Below are positions 42,223 to 53,800 of a DNA stretch of 64,000 bases, piece after piece. The DNA is from Mesostigma viride (lineage: Eukaryota; Streptophyta; Mesostigmatophyceae; Mesostigmatales; Mesostigmataceae): contig RPFO01000082.1 in NCBI GenBank assembly GCA_009746045.1, forward strand, positions 515,751 through 579,750, written 5' to 3'. Within the stretch, counting starts at the first letter, position 1; each line of letters starts with the position of its first letter. Under the pieces are notes generated by a model. That model was given only the letters and a program-made list of their open reading frames with translations. It was not told the origin of the DNA and made no database searches. Made by a program: the position numbers and the translations under genes.

Positions 42223-42700
42223 CGACTCCCCCCCCCACGACTTCCCACGCTCCCTGCGGGGACCGTTTGGAGGTTGGGGTTCAGGTGTCATTGCGTTCGG
42301 AAACGGGATGATCGACCTGATGCCCCCAGATTCAGATTTGGCGCCTGCCCCCCGTGTTCCGGGTAAGGCCAGGGTGGTGCAATGCCTCCAGAAGGAGGGC
42401 ACGGAAATTTCGCCCTATGTCTCGACTGTGCGCCTCCGGGCTGAGGCCCAGCATGAGTTCTTGAATGCGGCGGAAATAGGTGGGGCCGTATGGGCCCCCA
42501 AACAATTTTCCAACGAGCCTCCAAATTTCGTGGGGGACTTGTACAAGGGAGCGTACAAGTTTCGTGACATTGAGATCGATGTCCAGATGGGGGTCATTTC
42601 TCCAGGAAAAGTGAATGCCGGTCCCATTTGGCAAATATAATCGATGATTAATTCCATGCAACATTTTGCGTTGGTCAAATGTGTAAATTTGCATTATTAA
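42223..42700. repeat. Direct duplication X, right copy
   Basis: 478 bp repeating 35617-36090. It begins within CGAC, shared by the truncated TTAA element end and the start of X, and ends at GCATTATTAA, where the sequence runs on into unique DNA (TCGATTCAATAAAA). Confidence 0.92.
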
Positions 42701-42892
42701 TCGATTCAATAAAATTATGGGGGTGGGTATACCCACCATTTGATGGTTGAAAGTACTACTAGCTTCGTCGATTAACTCTTCTCAACATGGTCCTCTAGTC
42801 GACTAGGAATGTACCAATCCATCAGGGTATCGAGAAACTTGTTATGCCGAAACACTCCGGTCGAAAATTTCGTGCCACCTGCAGGCAATCAA

Positions 42893-43022
42893 AAAGCGCA
42901 CGCGGACCGACGGGAAAGAGTAGTTAGTCACGAAATTAAAAAAACGACAAAAAGTGTCACACGCGGCCCGGCGGGAAAGAGTAGTTTGTTACGAAGTTAA
43001 AAAAACGACGAAAAGTGTCACA
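42893..43022. repeat. About 65-bp tandem repeat upstream of the HUH gene
   Basis: Two copies share GGGAAAGAGTAGTT, ACGAARTTAAAAAAACGAC and AAAAGTGTCACAC. The position about 200 bp before the ATG suggests a promoter or element-end function. Confidence 0.75.
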
Positions 43023-43210
43023 CTTTTCGGAACATTCGAAGTGGGCCCGGCCTACGAACCTTACGTCGTGTGTGATTGGCTGGCTACTAACGGGGCACGA
43101 AGACCAAAGGCAGAAGGAGCGGCCACGCGTCACGATTCATGTGATTGACAGGATACACGCGAATATAGGTGTGTGAACGAAGGGACAAAAAGAAACGAAA
43201 GGCCGGGACC

Positions 43211-45695
43211 ATGGCGGCGATGAAAAATCTGGTGCAACAAGACCTCTTCAAGGACCTCGTTGGAAAAGTAAACAAGCAGCGAGTTGACTTAACTAACGCC
43301 ATCAGGGACAGAAAGCTTAATCTGGACCGTGCCAACGAAGGAGTACAGGTACAAACAAAGAATGTAAATGCTGCTAAGGCAAGGTATCATGAACTCAAGG
43401 CAAGGGAGGAAAAGCTCTGCGAGGAGAAAGTGCGAAAGGCGTACGAGACAACCGTAGAGCCCCAACTAAAGACGCTAGAGCGGCTGAAAGTCGCCTTGGG
43501 CAAAAAGGAACAACTGTGGGAGGGGGTGGTCAAACATGCAACAAATGAGGTGCTGTCGACACTTGAGACAATAGGGCCCCTGCTCTCCAACGCAATCAAT
43601 AAAGGGGCAGCGGTGGATAGCGTGGATCTGACGGGGTCCCAGGCGGAGGAGGATGAATTATTGAACTCCGTTTTGTCTGCTGCCGCCTGCCGGCAAGCTT
43701 GCTGGGGGTGGGTCATCTGTAACCCCATCATCATCAACACAAACGTCCACAAAACAACATGGCCAAGACCAAAACGCCGGCAAGTCGCCCTGGCCTGGCA
43801 AGGGGACTAAACGAACCCTCAATTTTGACGAACGCAATGAGGAAACGCCTGCATTTGAGCCGTCGCCAGATGACGACCCCGTCCATGACGACCACGCCAG
43901 CCCAGCAACCGCCAACGACGCCGGACCTACTAGTTCATCCCCAAGAACGGGACTCGATGGATCCAGCACATGCGAACCTCCAGATTCTGGAGGACGACAT
44001 TGTGCCTGAGTTAAACTGTGCAACAAGGCAACGGCGGCGCGGGCGGCATGCTATTTTAGACGATGCCTCCGAGGATGACGATGAAGATAATGTCGACAAG
44101 GAAGACGAACCAGAAGCTGAGGAAGAAGCGGATGAAGAAGTGGCAGAGGAGGAGGAAGGGGATGAGGTTGACGAAGAGGATCCCCCTCCACGTTGGGCAA
44201 AAAGAGTTAAATTCATAGATGATGAAGCTGGTGTTTCCGGTGATGACGAGGACAGCGATGGCGAAGGGGCCATTAAAAATCAGAATTTCATGTGCAACTG
44301 TTGCGAGCCGCCCTTCGTAGCCAGGAGCCAAGCTGGTCTCACCCGTCACGTAACATGCAAGATAAAGCGTGGACGGTAAGCCGCTGAATCCTTTCTAGGG
44401 TTTTTTTCCAACCTGTTATTCTTGCCAAACTTGTCCACGTGAGTTTTTCTTTGAAAATTAAGTCTTTAAACCAATCTTGACCACCATCCTTGCAAAAAAT
44501 CTGCATTTTTTTTTTTTCATGTACCATGCTCGTCACAGCCAAGCAAGACAGCAACTACAAGAGCGCGAGGCTACCGCAACGGATGAGCAAGTCAACGTCG
44601 AAAAACAGCACCAAGATCAAGCACACGAAACTGAAGATTACATCCCATTGCGTCAACCCAAGCGCGCACGTGGGCCTACGGCGCTAAAAAATATGACACT
44701 CCACATCTCCATTTCAGGGGGGGCTCGCGATCTTGACGATGATGAGCTTGGCAAGATAGAGGCCTTCCACCTAGCCAATGGCGGCAAGGGCATGTCAATT
44801 GTGGAGGAAGGAATACTCGAAATGCACAAGCACGTCCACATGCTCATTGACGTTGAGGCTACATCGGCCCATGCTGTGAAACTCAAGCTCAAGAAAGAAC
44901 TTGGGTGGGGTGAACCAATAGATGAAAAAGGAAAACATGACAAAACCAAGCCGAGCCTTGTGGCACGCCAAGTGAAGTCCAGCCACAAATTGAATTATTC
45001 AGGGATGATAGGCTATTTGCTTAAATCGGAAGAGCAAGAGGGGTTTCAGATTTTGTATTGCCATGGCATCAATTGATGAGGACGAGAAAGAAGAAGGGCG
45101 TATAGAATATTTATTACACGGATCCCCCACTCTCAAGGGACGGTGCTCCTTGACCGCCTACAACTTACTAGAGCGTGCGGCTGTATACTGGTTTAAGCAC
45201 CACAATAGTATTAGCTTGCGTCCAAACTTGATTAAAACCCTCGCCCACATGTTCAAGACGGGGCGATACTCCCTAGATGCTAGATTTCTTGCAGGTAGGG
45301 GCCTTGATTACCCACGTGTACAAGCTGCATTCGAGATCATGGTTGAACCTAGGCTTGGTGAACATTCTTTGTCTGCTATAGCACGCGGCCTTGAAAGAGC
45401 CCTGTTTAATCCGCGTTAGCGGTACTTTGAATCAGATGATGTAGATGCAGTTTTTCCAGATGCACGCGCGGCTCAACGCCAGGAACGCGCTGCACGCACA
45501 ACTGAGGAGCCACCGGCCTCTGGGTATTTTGACATAGATGCCATCATCGAAGAGGTGCGTAAGCCCCTTCGTGATGATGATGAATTGACAGATGAGCAAC
45601 TCCTTGACAAAGTCCTGCGTGACGAACGGAATAAGGATGCCCCAGATATGTTGTTGTCATCGGACTCCGACTCTGACATAGCATTTTATGAGTGA
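43211..45695 (+). pseudogene. Rep-like HUH endonuclease gene with zinc-finger-like domain, damaged
   Basis: Exon 1 starts at ATG 43211 (MAAMKNLVQQDLF, coiled coil) and ends at 44375 (donor GTAAGC); exon 2 runs 44539-45695 (acceptor GTCACAG). After the coiled coil come a disordered region, a long acidic stretch and a Cys/His motif (FMCNCCEPPF...HVTCK). Exon 2 encodes a Rep-like nuclease: motif I about LHISISG, motif II HKHVHM (44825-44842, the HUH metal site) and motif III GYLLKSE (45010-45027, single Tyr with YxxK). No helicase motifs follow. The gene changes frame at least three times (twice between 43700 and 43970, once near 45075) and has an in-frame TAG at 45417-45419 followed by 90 plausible codons. 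It recalls Replitron-type transposons of green algae or an old Rep-gene capture. No element ends were found. Confidence 0.6.
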
Positions 45696-46338
45696 ATTTT
45701 CATCATATGGTATATATGATTCTCATAATTAAATTGCACTATGTTGCTTTCTTGTGATTTGTGTTAATTTGTTAATTTTGGTAATTTTGTTAATTTTGAT
45801 AATTTGTAAACTGGGGACAACCTAGTCAGTAAAAACCAACCTAGTCAGTAAAAAGTGGATGTGAACTTGGAGTTCAGCGTTCAGTGTAAATGGCTGAGTC
45901 TTTTGTATACGGCCAAATTAGTGTAATGATTCCTGGCCTGACTTGACTTTTTGGGACTTATATGCGGAGTGCAGTTAGGAAATGGGAATGAACGACGGAG
46001 TATATTGCTTGAGAACACGGAGTGCTGAGAGCAATGAATTGCTTGGTTCATTAGAAAATAGGTTTACCCTTTATCAACGTTCCTCTCACTGGCTGCGCTG
46101 CCAGTGACCGTTGGGTGCAGACCGTTGGCCCCAGGCCGCACGATGACAGGTCGTAGTCTAGTCACTGCATCGTGTGATCACATATCAATGCACGTTGCAG
46201 TACGGTCCCTATCTAGGATACTCTAGTACCGTCCAATGACAGGACACTACGTATACTGGGTACTAACATCTGTCACGTACCTCAGTACCCAAAGTACCTA
46301 TCTAGGGAAACGTATGGCGACTCGACTAGCATTCCTAT
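45696..46338. other. Non-coding stretch after the HUH gene
   Basis: AT-rich 3' flank with GTTAATTTTG repeats (45760-45810), a duplicated ACCTAGTCAGTAAAAA (about 45829-45855), and from 46200 several copies of TAGTACC/GGTACT-type words. No open frame of note. Confidence 0.45.
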
Positions 46339-46456
46339 CCCTAGCCTAATATGGATTTGTACTAGAGCACGCCATTTGTACTTCATTTTTCAAAGTTGCA
46401 TTTCTATGCATCTAACATCTCAACTAAAGTCTTTGAGGAAGGGGAAGTTCATAGGA

Positions 46457-47215
46457 CCTGTGACACCGTGACACCGTGACACCGTGACACCGTGACACCA
46501 CCATGGCGCCTCATATTGCATGTAAACACACATCTTTGCACATTTAGTGATTAAGTAATGGGGATTATATGTCTATTTGATGATGACAAGGTTGCCCTAG
46601 ATGACCTGGACAACGTGACACCGTGACACCGTGACACCGTGACACCGTGACTCGGTGACACCACCATGGCGCCTCATATTGCATGTAAACACACATCTTT
46701 GCACATTTAGTGATTAAGTAATGGGGATTATATGTCTATTTGATAATGACAAGGTTGCCCTAGATGACCTGGACACCGTGACTCCGTGACACCGTGACAC
46801 CGTGACACCGTGACACCGTGACACCACCATGGCGCCTCATATTGCATGTAAACACACATCTTTGCACATTTAGTGATTAAGTAATGGGGATTATATGTCT
46901 ATTTGATGATGACAAGGTTGCCCTAGATGACCTGGACAACGTGACACCGTGACACCGTGACACCGTGACACCGTGACACCGTGACACCACCATGGCGCCT
47001 CATATTGCATGTAAACACACATCTTTGCACATTTAGTGATTAAGTAATGGGGATTATATGTCTATTTGATAATGACAAGGTTGCCCTAGATGACCTGGAC
47101 ACCGTGACTCCGCACGTGACACCGTGACACCGTGACACCGTGACACCGTGACACCGTGACACCGTGACACCGTGACACCGTGACACCACCATGGCGCCTC
47201 ATATTGCATGTAAAG
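46457..47215. repeat. Left subterminal array: five about 163-bp units with GTGACACC runs
   Basis: Each unit has 3-8 copies of CCGTGACA followed by a conserved spacer (ACCATGGCGCCTCATATTGC, TTTAGTGATTAAGTAATGGG, CTAGATGACCTGGACA). Units start near 46457, 46612, 46776, 46936 and 47100. Confidence 0.88.
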
Positions 47216-47511
47216 ACACATCTTTGCAGAATTGTATTGACATTGTAGTTGTCTAACTATACACATGTAAGCATTCACAAATTGCAGCTAAGCGTTTATT
47301 AATTGCTGCTTGCCTTGACAATATTTAAGCATGCACATAATTTATTTCAGCATGGTACGTGGGAACACATCATGTGACTGTATAAAAGAGACAACTAAGT
47401 ATATTCATGGGTGCCTCATTGACATCATACATGTCTAACTTAAAATGAAAAATTATAACACATTCTCATTGAGTCGTTATAGTGAGGGACATTTATGACA
47501 TAGAGTCATCA

Positions 47512-48639
47512 TTAGAGGGACCATGCCAGGCAAAACATGACCTCGCGATAACCAGCCATGCACTGATTGTTATGCACCCTTGCACACTGCTGTGCAAAGG
47601 CACGCTTCAGCCCCTGCAGCACGTCTTGAAACGTCAGCATCAGCACCGGTGGAAGATCTGACACACGGTTCTTGATGCCGTTGTACCACCGGATGAACCA
47701 ACCAAACCTTTGGTCAGCATCATTGTGTGTGTGTCCCGGTGGAAGCCGGCACACCCTGATGCGAGCAAAGAGGCGGCGGACAATGAGAACAGCTAGGAAC
47801 CCCAACAACTCGTTGTTCATGTTGTCCCCACCCCCATCCACTTGAAGGACGAGGTTAGGGGCAAGGCCAAACTCACGAATCTCAGGATCAGTGGACTTCT
47901 CCCATGGACGCTCAACAACCACTTCCAACAACTGATGCGTGAGCACTGTTGCCGTGACGCGCCCTGAATTACCAGAAACCTCAGAATTAGCTACCCATGG
48001 CATGATGACCCAAAAATACGTCCTCACCCCGTGCAAAATAGAGCAGACTAACTGGTACGGTATATGAAGCTGGCGGCTGCTAAGCCACTCTTTCGAGGCG
48101 CTCCCCCTCGTTGGAACCGCTGTCTTCATCTTTGCCAAACCATCCATGACTATGGAAACAAAAAAATGCTTGGCGCCTTCGAACCTTCGCTGCAGATAAG
48201 CCATCCGCTCCCCATTAAAGAAATCAGTGTGATCAGCTAACTTCTCCTTACTGGCCTCCCACCTGGCCCGGTCAGTGGTCCGGTAAAACAAAATGGCATC
48301 CTTCAGCTTTCGACAGCGGGAACATTCACCCATAACCTTTGTGCGAAAACGCTCAACATGGACTTCCATGATTGTCGCCACTGCTTTGAAGATTGTCCTG
48401 AAAAGCGAAATACTAACCACAGGTGCATTGTAATCTTGTCTCTCCCTAACATACTCCGAGTACAAAGTCTTCTTGCAGGGTTGCTCAAGAATGCTGCGGC
48501 CATCTCGAGGATCTTTCTCAACTGCTGGGCGTAACCAACGCCGAATCCATAGCTCACAAAGCGCTTTGGCCTCCCCAATCCTGGCAGATATTGAACGGGA
48601 TCCTCGAACACGCCGTCCAGCAGTGCTACCCAAGCCCAC
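47512..48639 (-). CDS. DUF7869-like transposase (DDE-type, predicted)
   Basis: 375 codons, probably preceded by a further exon; an acceptor-like TTGGGTAG lies at about 48625. Features in order: a Cys pair CSRCRKLK, a helical linker, FVSIVMDGLAKMKTAVP (first catalytic Asp candidate), a central domain, LVLQVDGGGDNMNNELLGFL (second Asp) and PPGHTHNDADQRF (His/Asp-rich third motif). This series is the hallmark of the DUF7869 family, which is widespread in protist and oomycete genomes and thought to be transposase-derived. The catalytic role is inferred from motif spacing. It lies inside the 46339-53914 TIR element, whose mobility it probably drives. Confidence 0.65.
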   Translation of the reverse strand: MGLGSTAGRRVRGSRSISARIGEAKALCELWIRRWLRPAVEKDPRDGRSILEQPCKKTLYSEYVRERQDYNAPVVSISLFRTIFKAVATIMEVHVERFRTKVMGECSRCRKLKDAILFYRTTDRARWEASKEKLADHTDFFNGERMAYLQRRFEGAKHFFVSIVMDGLAKMKTAVPTRGSASKEWLSSRQLHIPYQLVCSILHGVRTYFWVIMPWVANSEVSGNSGRVTATVLTHQLLEVVVERPWEKSTDPEIREFGLAPNLVLQVDGGGDNMNNELLGFLAVLIVRRLFARIRVCRLPPGHTHNDADQRFGWFIRWYNGIKNRVSDLPPVLMLTFQDVLQGLKRAFAQQCARVHNNQCMAGYREVMFCLAWSL

Positions 48640-48904
48640 AACGGTATGAAAGTGCCAAAAAATGCCCTTATAAGCCCTACAAGGAGCAAATTGAGTCCAA
48701 ACATGCTAGATATTGGTAGGCAGCATGTCCATGACACCAGTAAAAGGAATTTGACTTTCCAGAATTTTTCGACATCGGTTGGTCTATTTTTGGCATGTCT
48801 ATTTTTAGCAACTTTCCAGATTTTAATACAAACAAATACCATTTGATATGCAAATAAAGAGCTCCTGACCTGGCTGTTTGCATGTAGGCTTATGCTCATG
48901 TCTA

Positions 48905-49490
48905 CCATCTGTGCACCATGTCCCATGGTCATCTGACCTCATTTGGTGACAAACTGCCACCAAATGCTAGCAAAAACGCACCGTTTCACCACATCTCATA
49001 GCAGTTTCCATGGAAGATGTGTTCAGTCGAGGCTGGAAATTTGCAATCACGTTACACATCATAAATGTAGACATGGCACAAAAAATCAGGTCCATCGTAC
49101 TGTATTTGGTAACAAAATGCCACCAAATGCTAGCAAAAATGCACGTTTTTCGCGTTTTTTTCACACATTTCATGACAGTTTTCATACAAGATGTGCTCAG
49201 TTGGGGCTGGAAACTTGCAAGCATATTAAATATCATCATAGTAGACATTGCACAAAAATCCAGGTCTGTTGTACTTCATTCATTGACAGCTTGCTAGCAA
49301 ATGTGAGAAAAAATGTGCGTTTTTTGCATTTCCGCCACATTTCTTGCAGTTCCCATGCAAGATGTGCTCAGGTGAGGCTGAAAACAAGCGCCCATGTTAA
49401 TCATCATGTCATTTCAGACATTGCACAAAACTTCAGGTCCATCAAGTGTCATTGGGTTCACTGGTCCATGCAACACCTGCGAGTTTCCAG
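48905..49490. repeat. About 178-bp tandem repeat, three diverged units
   Basis: Units share GACATTGCACAAAA, TCAGGTCC, AAATGCTAGCAAAAA, TTTCATGACAGTT and AAGATGTGCTCAGT. Copies start near 48905, 49070 and 49245. Confidence 0.7.
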
Positions 49491-49499
49491 CTAATCACT

Positions 49500-52250
49500 C
49501 AACCTTGGATGCAAAGTTCTTTAGTAACGGTATGGCCAACTCCCACCAACTGTGTTGCTAACTGTTCAGACCTTGCACAGATAATATAACACAACTTTTG
49601 TGACACACAGACAAAGATATATGAACATGAACAGTGGCTAGACATGGTTGTATATATGTGCATACGGCCATGCTAAGGCAATTTTCAAGTAGGGGCTTGT
49701 TAGACATAAGAACTGCCAACTGTCACGTTGGCTAGCATGATCAGTTCAAACCCACAGCACGCACGGTAGCCGCAAACTCAGCTTGGCAATGTAATAATCT
49801 AATCTGATGCCAGGCATCTCGGCCGTCGGCATGGTTGCGATGTGTTTTGTGCGCCTTGATTTGGTAGCAGCACATCCCTTGGCAACCGGCCCGCCTGACC
49901 AAGGTTGCCACACATGGTCCTCTGCATCACCATGGATGCCCCCATGTCCCTGTCTCTGTTATAGGGGCCCACGTTGCTGGCAACGCAGCTTCCAAGTTGG
50001 ACTAGATCTCCTCAGCCAGCGCTGTGGTGCATAGCCAGACAGCTCATACACTGCTCAGTTGCTACCTCGAGGTTGCCGGCTTGAAATATGCCACCAAAGG
50101 ACTGCACTTGGCCGCCATCATACCTAGCATGAAGAAGCCACTGCACATCCCCGGTGAGCCGCTTGGCCACAATACCGCAGCTGTCTTCAACAGATAGTGC
50201 AAGCCCAATGGCCTCTACATAGGCACATGCATCGTGCTCATGCTCTTGCTCTGGCCCTTGTCAACATGAGATGCATGCCCATGCATGCTTCACCATGTTT
50301 CTCCAAGCCATCCGTGACTACTTGCTTCAGATATGTCATTCAACTCCTGCACGTCCTCAGCCAGACTGTCAAACTAGCTGGTGCCCCATCCCTCACTTTG
50401 GTGAGGACTGCGATTCTGGCTAGCAGCTTAGCGATCGTGCGTGGTTGTGCCTGAGTTTCTGGGTGAGTGGCAGTGGCATTGGAGCAAGAGGTGTTGAGCA
50501 TGTGCGTGTGTCTATCCACTTGACAAACAACCCCTCCCACCCCTGACATTGAGGAGTTTGGCCATGTGCCAGGTTGCCAGAATTCCGCAAACATGCATCA
50601 TAGGGAAATAAAGGATTGCTGGTTGTGCACACCACATGAGAAAACAAAACACACATACCTGTCAGGAGGGCAGGCTTGGGTTGCTTCATTGGCGCTGGTT
50701 GCAACGTGCGTAATAATAGCCCGCCATTGGCTCATTTACCCGTGCCCTTGGCCAGCACGCACAGCCTGAACTGCATGAACTGCATGGATGCGGCCGTCCA
50801 GGATGCCCTCTGCTCATCATTCAGGGGTGTGAAGGCAGCTTGGGTGCTGGCGTGTAAGGCAGCTTGTGCATCAGTGTTTGCCGCCCGGCCGTGTGGCAGC
50901 ACAGGTAGCTGGCCTAGCCCGGCCACTGTCCTCTCTCCACTCTCACGCAATATGCCACCCTCTCCACAAACCATGACAGTTCTCATGTGCATGCATGTCT
51001 TAAGATGCTTGTTGAAGGCAGATGCTTTCAGCTTAGAGATGGTGGGCACGTATACAGTGGGTTTTATGGACTCACAAGCATGTGAAGCCATCGAGCATCC
51101 AAGAAAGCCACCAATTGCTTCAAGGTTTTCCATCAATCTTCGTGGTCAACCATGTCATGCAACATTACTTGCCGTGAGCACAATGCCAATAAATTGCAGC
51201 ATGTACAACTAGAGCAAAGCAACAGCTTTGTGATCCATAGCCCTGCCTGCAAATCATTGCCATCGATCGGAGGCAATAGCGCTGCAAGGCTGCCAGCCAG
51301 CCCGTAATATCTTGCCCGCAATCCGTCATGCACCCTCCCTAATATCCGTGTGAAGAGTTCCTTGACATCCCTAGCCTCTAAGGTAACCTGTACGTCGCTG
51401 ATGTGAAGAAAAGGCTCGCCATGAAACCGTAGCTCGCTATACGATTCATGACGCACCTCCCGTAAGATAAGAAGATGACCAAAAGAGAAACTCCGGAGAT
51501 GGGGAACTGGTAACATATTCATCCGTGACAAGGTCAGGGATTCAACAAGGAGTGAATTGGCCCGTAGATTTGAATAAGGGAACATACCGCTCGGAGGTAT
51601 CCATGTCTGCCGTGCGCTTGATGTCTGTTTCGCACACCCCGCCGCAGAACTCGTTCCGGCATTCACCTGCTGACCGCAGTTTCTACATGTCCAGAGGCTG
51701 ATAAAAGCCCCAACATCGTGGGCGTCTTTAGAGTCCACAAAGCCTGCATTAAACATGACGTTCGGGGCAAACGCATATATATACGAAGTATGGGTCTGCC
51801 AAGCCTGACGCAGCCTTGAAATTGGTCGGAAATATGCGGTAGCTCAGGAAAAAAAAGTTGCAGCGGTAATGAAGAAAGTCGTTCGGTCAAAGTCTTTAGA
51901 ATACATTTTACCGATGCAATCTTCCATCGTTGTCGATATATCGGCGTGCAAGTGCACCCGCCTGGCCCGAGGTGGTGTCACGAGGTCCGAGCTACTCGTG
52001 GTCCGCATTGATTGCTCTTGATTCTGAGCGAATCTCAACGGGCCAATCAGGTGTCGGGACCTCGGGACACCACCTAAATTTGGGCCGCAAGTTCTCGGGA
52101 CCTCGGGACATCGACCTCGGGAACGAAGGCATGCACCCGATGTCACGAGGTCCGGAGAACTTGAACGCAAAATAATATACAGATTAAGCTCGACAAGTAC
52201 TTCTGGACGCACGACGTAGATAATTTGCGTGCCCTCGTGTTTGTTCGTGT
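49500..52250. other. Interior of the TIR element without a firm gene
   Basis: Two minus-strand frames stand out, 51756-51133 (207 codons, with CRNCGQQ and a mixed globular-looking sequence) and 51136-50732. They may be exons of one gene, but I could not place splice sites or a family. 52020-52150 has repeats of GGGACCTCGGGACA. Confidence 0.35.
51133..51756 (-). CDS. Hypothetical protein frame in the TIR element
   Basis: 207 codons with balanced composition, a CXXC pair (CRNCGQQ) near the start and a stretch SLLVESLTLSRMNMLPVPHL. It lacks features that would name a family. It is on the same strand as the predicted transposase and could be a second element protein. Confidence 0.3.
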   Translation of the reverse strand: MFNAGFVDSKDAHDVGAFISLWTCRNCGQQVNAGTSSAAGCAKQTSSARQTWIPPSGMFPYSNLRANSLLVESLTLSRMNMLPVPHLRSFSFGHLLILREVRHESYSELRFHGEPFLHISDVQVTLEARDVKELFTRILGRVHDGLRARYYGLAGSLAALLPPIDGNDLQAGLWITKLLLCSSCTCCNLLALCSRQVMLHDMVDHED

Positions 52251-52286
52251 TTTTAGGACAGCGGAGTTTGATAGGATATAGCTGCG

Positions 52287-52999
52287 ATGGCTAGCGGCGA
52301 ACAGCAGCCGCCGGCAGAAATCCATGAACAGTATGGCTCGGATGAACGTGCAGAGCATGCCGAGACAGCCGATGATGGCGCTGCTGTAGACGGGAAGGCA
52401 GATGAACAACCAAAAGATAAGAAATCAACCGTGTACGTCCGGGGCGCGCTGAATGAGCTTAATAGAATTAATGCAGCCTCTGATGGCGGTTCGGACGGGG
52501 AGCGCGAGCGACCAGGCAAAACTGCATCGCAAGGAAGATCGCAGGTAAATTCCGTAAGAAAACCCCCATGGTTTGCCCCATTTTCCAAAAAAAATTTCCC
52601 CTCGCGGGGGGCGCGTGAAAACGAAGGCTCCGCTCCGCCCGCCCAAAGGCGGCGGGCTCCGCTTTGCCTTTGCCGTTTTCACGCGCCCCCCGCGAGGGGT
52701 TGTTGTTTAGGGGGGTTATCCTGCTTGGGATGTCGACTGCCTGCCTGTATGCTTTCATGAATAGAATCGTAGTTGCAGCTTCTATGCAATTCAGCTTGCA
52801 CGAGGCTGCTGCATGGAGGGTACGATGACGTTTGGTGTCGGAGAAAATACGTAACTTTCTTGTTTTGCTTTCTTGTTTTGCGTGCTATAAATGCTATTGT
52901 TTTGCACCAGGCATCATCGGACGCAGTGCCTCGGAGGCGTCTGGTGAAATACCAAATAACAATCTGGAACAAGATGTGTATTATGATGACTATTAAGTG
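52287..52999 (+). CDS. Small acidic protein, two exons
   Basis: Exon 1 is 52287-52544 (MASGEQQPPAEIHEQYGSDE..., 86 codons, donor GTAAATT) and exon 2 begins near 52911 (acceptor TTGCACCAG). In phase 0 exon 2 ends at a TGA near 53000. In another frame it would end VYYDDY, which fits the acidic style of exon 1 better, so the junction is uncertain. The product is disordered and charged; no family. The intron holds a long foldback (52599-52697). It lies between the transposase and the right TIR. Confidence 0.4.
52599..52697. repeat. GC-rich foldback with 26-bp perfect arms
   Basis: The arms begin CCCCTCGCGGGGGGCGCGTG at 52599 and end CACGCGCCCCCCGCGAGGGG at 52697, with a loop of about 47 bases that has its own smaller palindrome (GCCCGCC AAA GGCGGCGGGC). 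The sequence is unlike its AT-richer surroundings. Confidence 0.85.
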
Positions 53000-53417
53000 A
53001 GACATGCATTGTTTTGGACTAGTTGTCTAATTAATGGTATGCGCCTGGGCATCAAACCCAGATGGAATACACATATGCGCATACCTGTTTTAATGGTTTG
53101 AGACTCACATGTGACTGCATGGTTGACTTAGTAGATCCATGTCATATTTCAGTAAAGAATGTGATGCATGCATGGCTATTTAGGAATGAAGGCTAGTTGT
53201 TTAGCCTTATCAATATTTGGTGTCAAATGCAGTTGTATCTTGTGCCATGCCACTTTGTCACCGTGTCCTGGTGTCATGCATGATGCAACAGTGTTCTGAG
53301 ACGTAGGGCATGTAAGGTTCTTTCTTTTCAGGGGTTCAAAACTAATTATGTTGCCTTGTGCTTGCATTACTCAAGTTAGAGAAGTGAAAAACGATATCTC
53401 CATACATAGCAAGATTC

Positions 53418-53800
53418 AATGTCACGGTGTCACGATGTCACGGTGTCACGATGTCACGGTGTCATGATGTCGTGCGGTGTCACGTCATGTTGGGCAGCGC
53501 TTCAGCTTACATGTGGACATCATGATATCAGTGCTGTACATCACATTACCTTGTGACATCATACAAACTGTGAAATGCTAGCTAGTGTTGTGATGTCACG
53601 GTGTCACGGTGTCACGATGTCACGGTGTCATGATGTCACGGTGTCACGTCATGTTGGGCAGCGCTTTAGCTTACATGTGGACATCATGATACCAGTGCTG
53701 AACGTCACATTACCATGTGACATCATACAAACTGTGAAATGCTAGTGTTGTGATGTCACGGTGTCACGGTGTCACGGTGTCACGGTGTCACGGTGTCACC
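53418..53800. repeat. Right subterminal array with GGTGTCAC runs
   Basis: Three runs of GATGTCACGGTGTCAC words (53418-53490, 53590-53650, 53752-53800) are separated by a conserved spacer (GTTGGGCAGCGCTTTAGCTT, ACATGTGGACATCATGATA). The words are inverted relative to the left array. Confidence 0.88.

Larger units (their letters stand above)
36091..42226. mobile_element. TTAA-specific DNA element 2, interrupted by CACTA-C
   Basis: The left end is CTCGTCGTCTGTCCCA at 36091-36106, preceded by TTAA. The rest is at 40524-42226, ending GGGACAGACGAC and lacking the final GAG-TTAA. It is inverted relative to element 1 and keeps the LINE-free site at about 41665-41690. It encodes no transposase. Confidence 0.83.

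Noticed and set aside
46457-47215. CRISPR-like array of short repeats and spacers
   Set aside because: The spacers are the same conserved sequence in every unit and the short word repeats head to tail; it is a subterminal transposon array.
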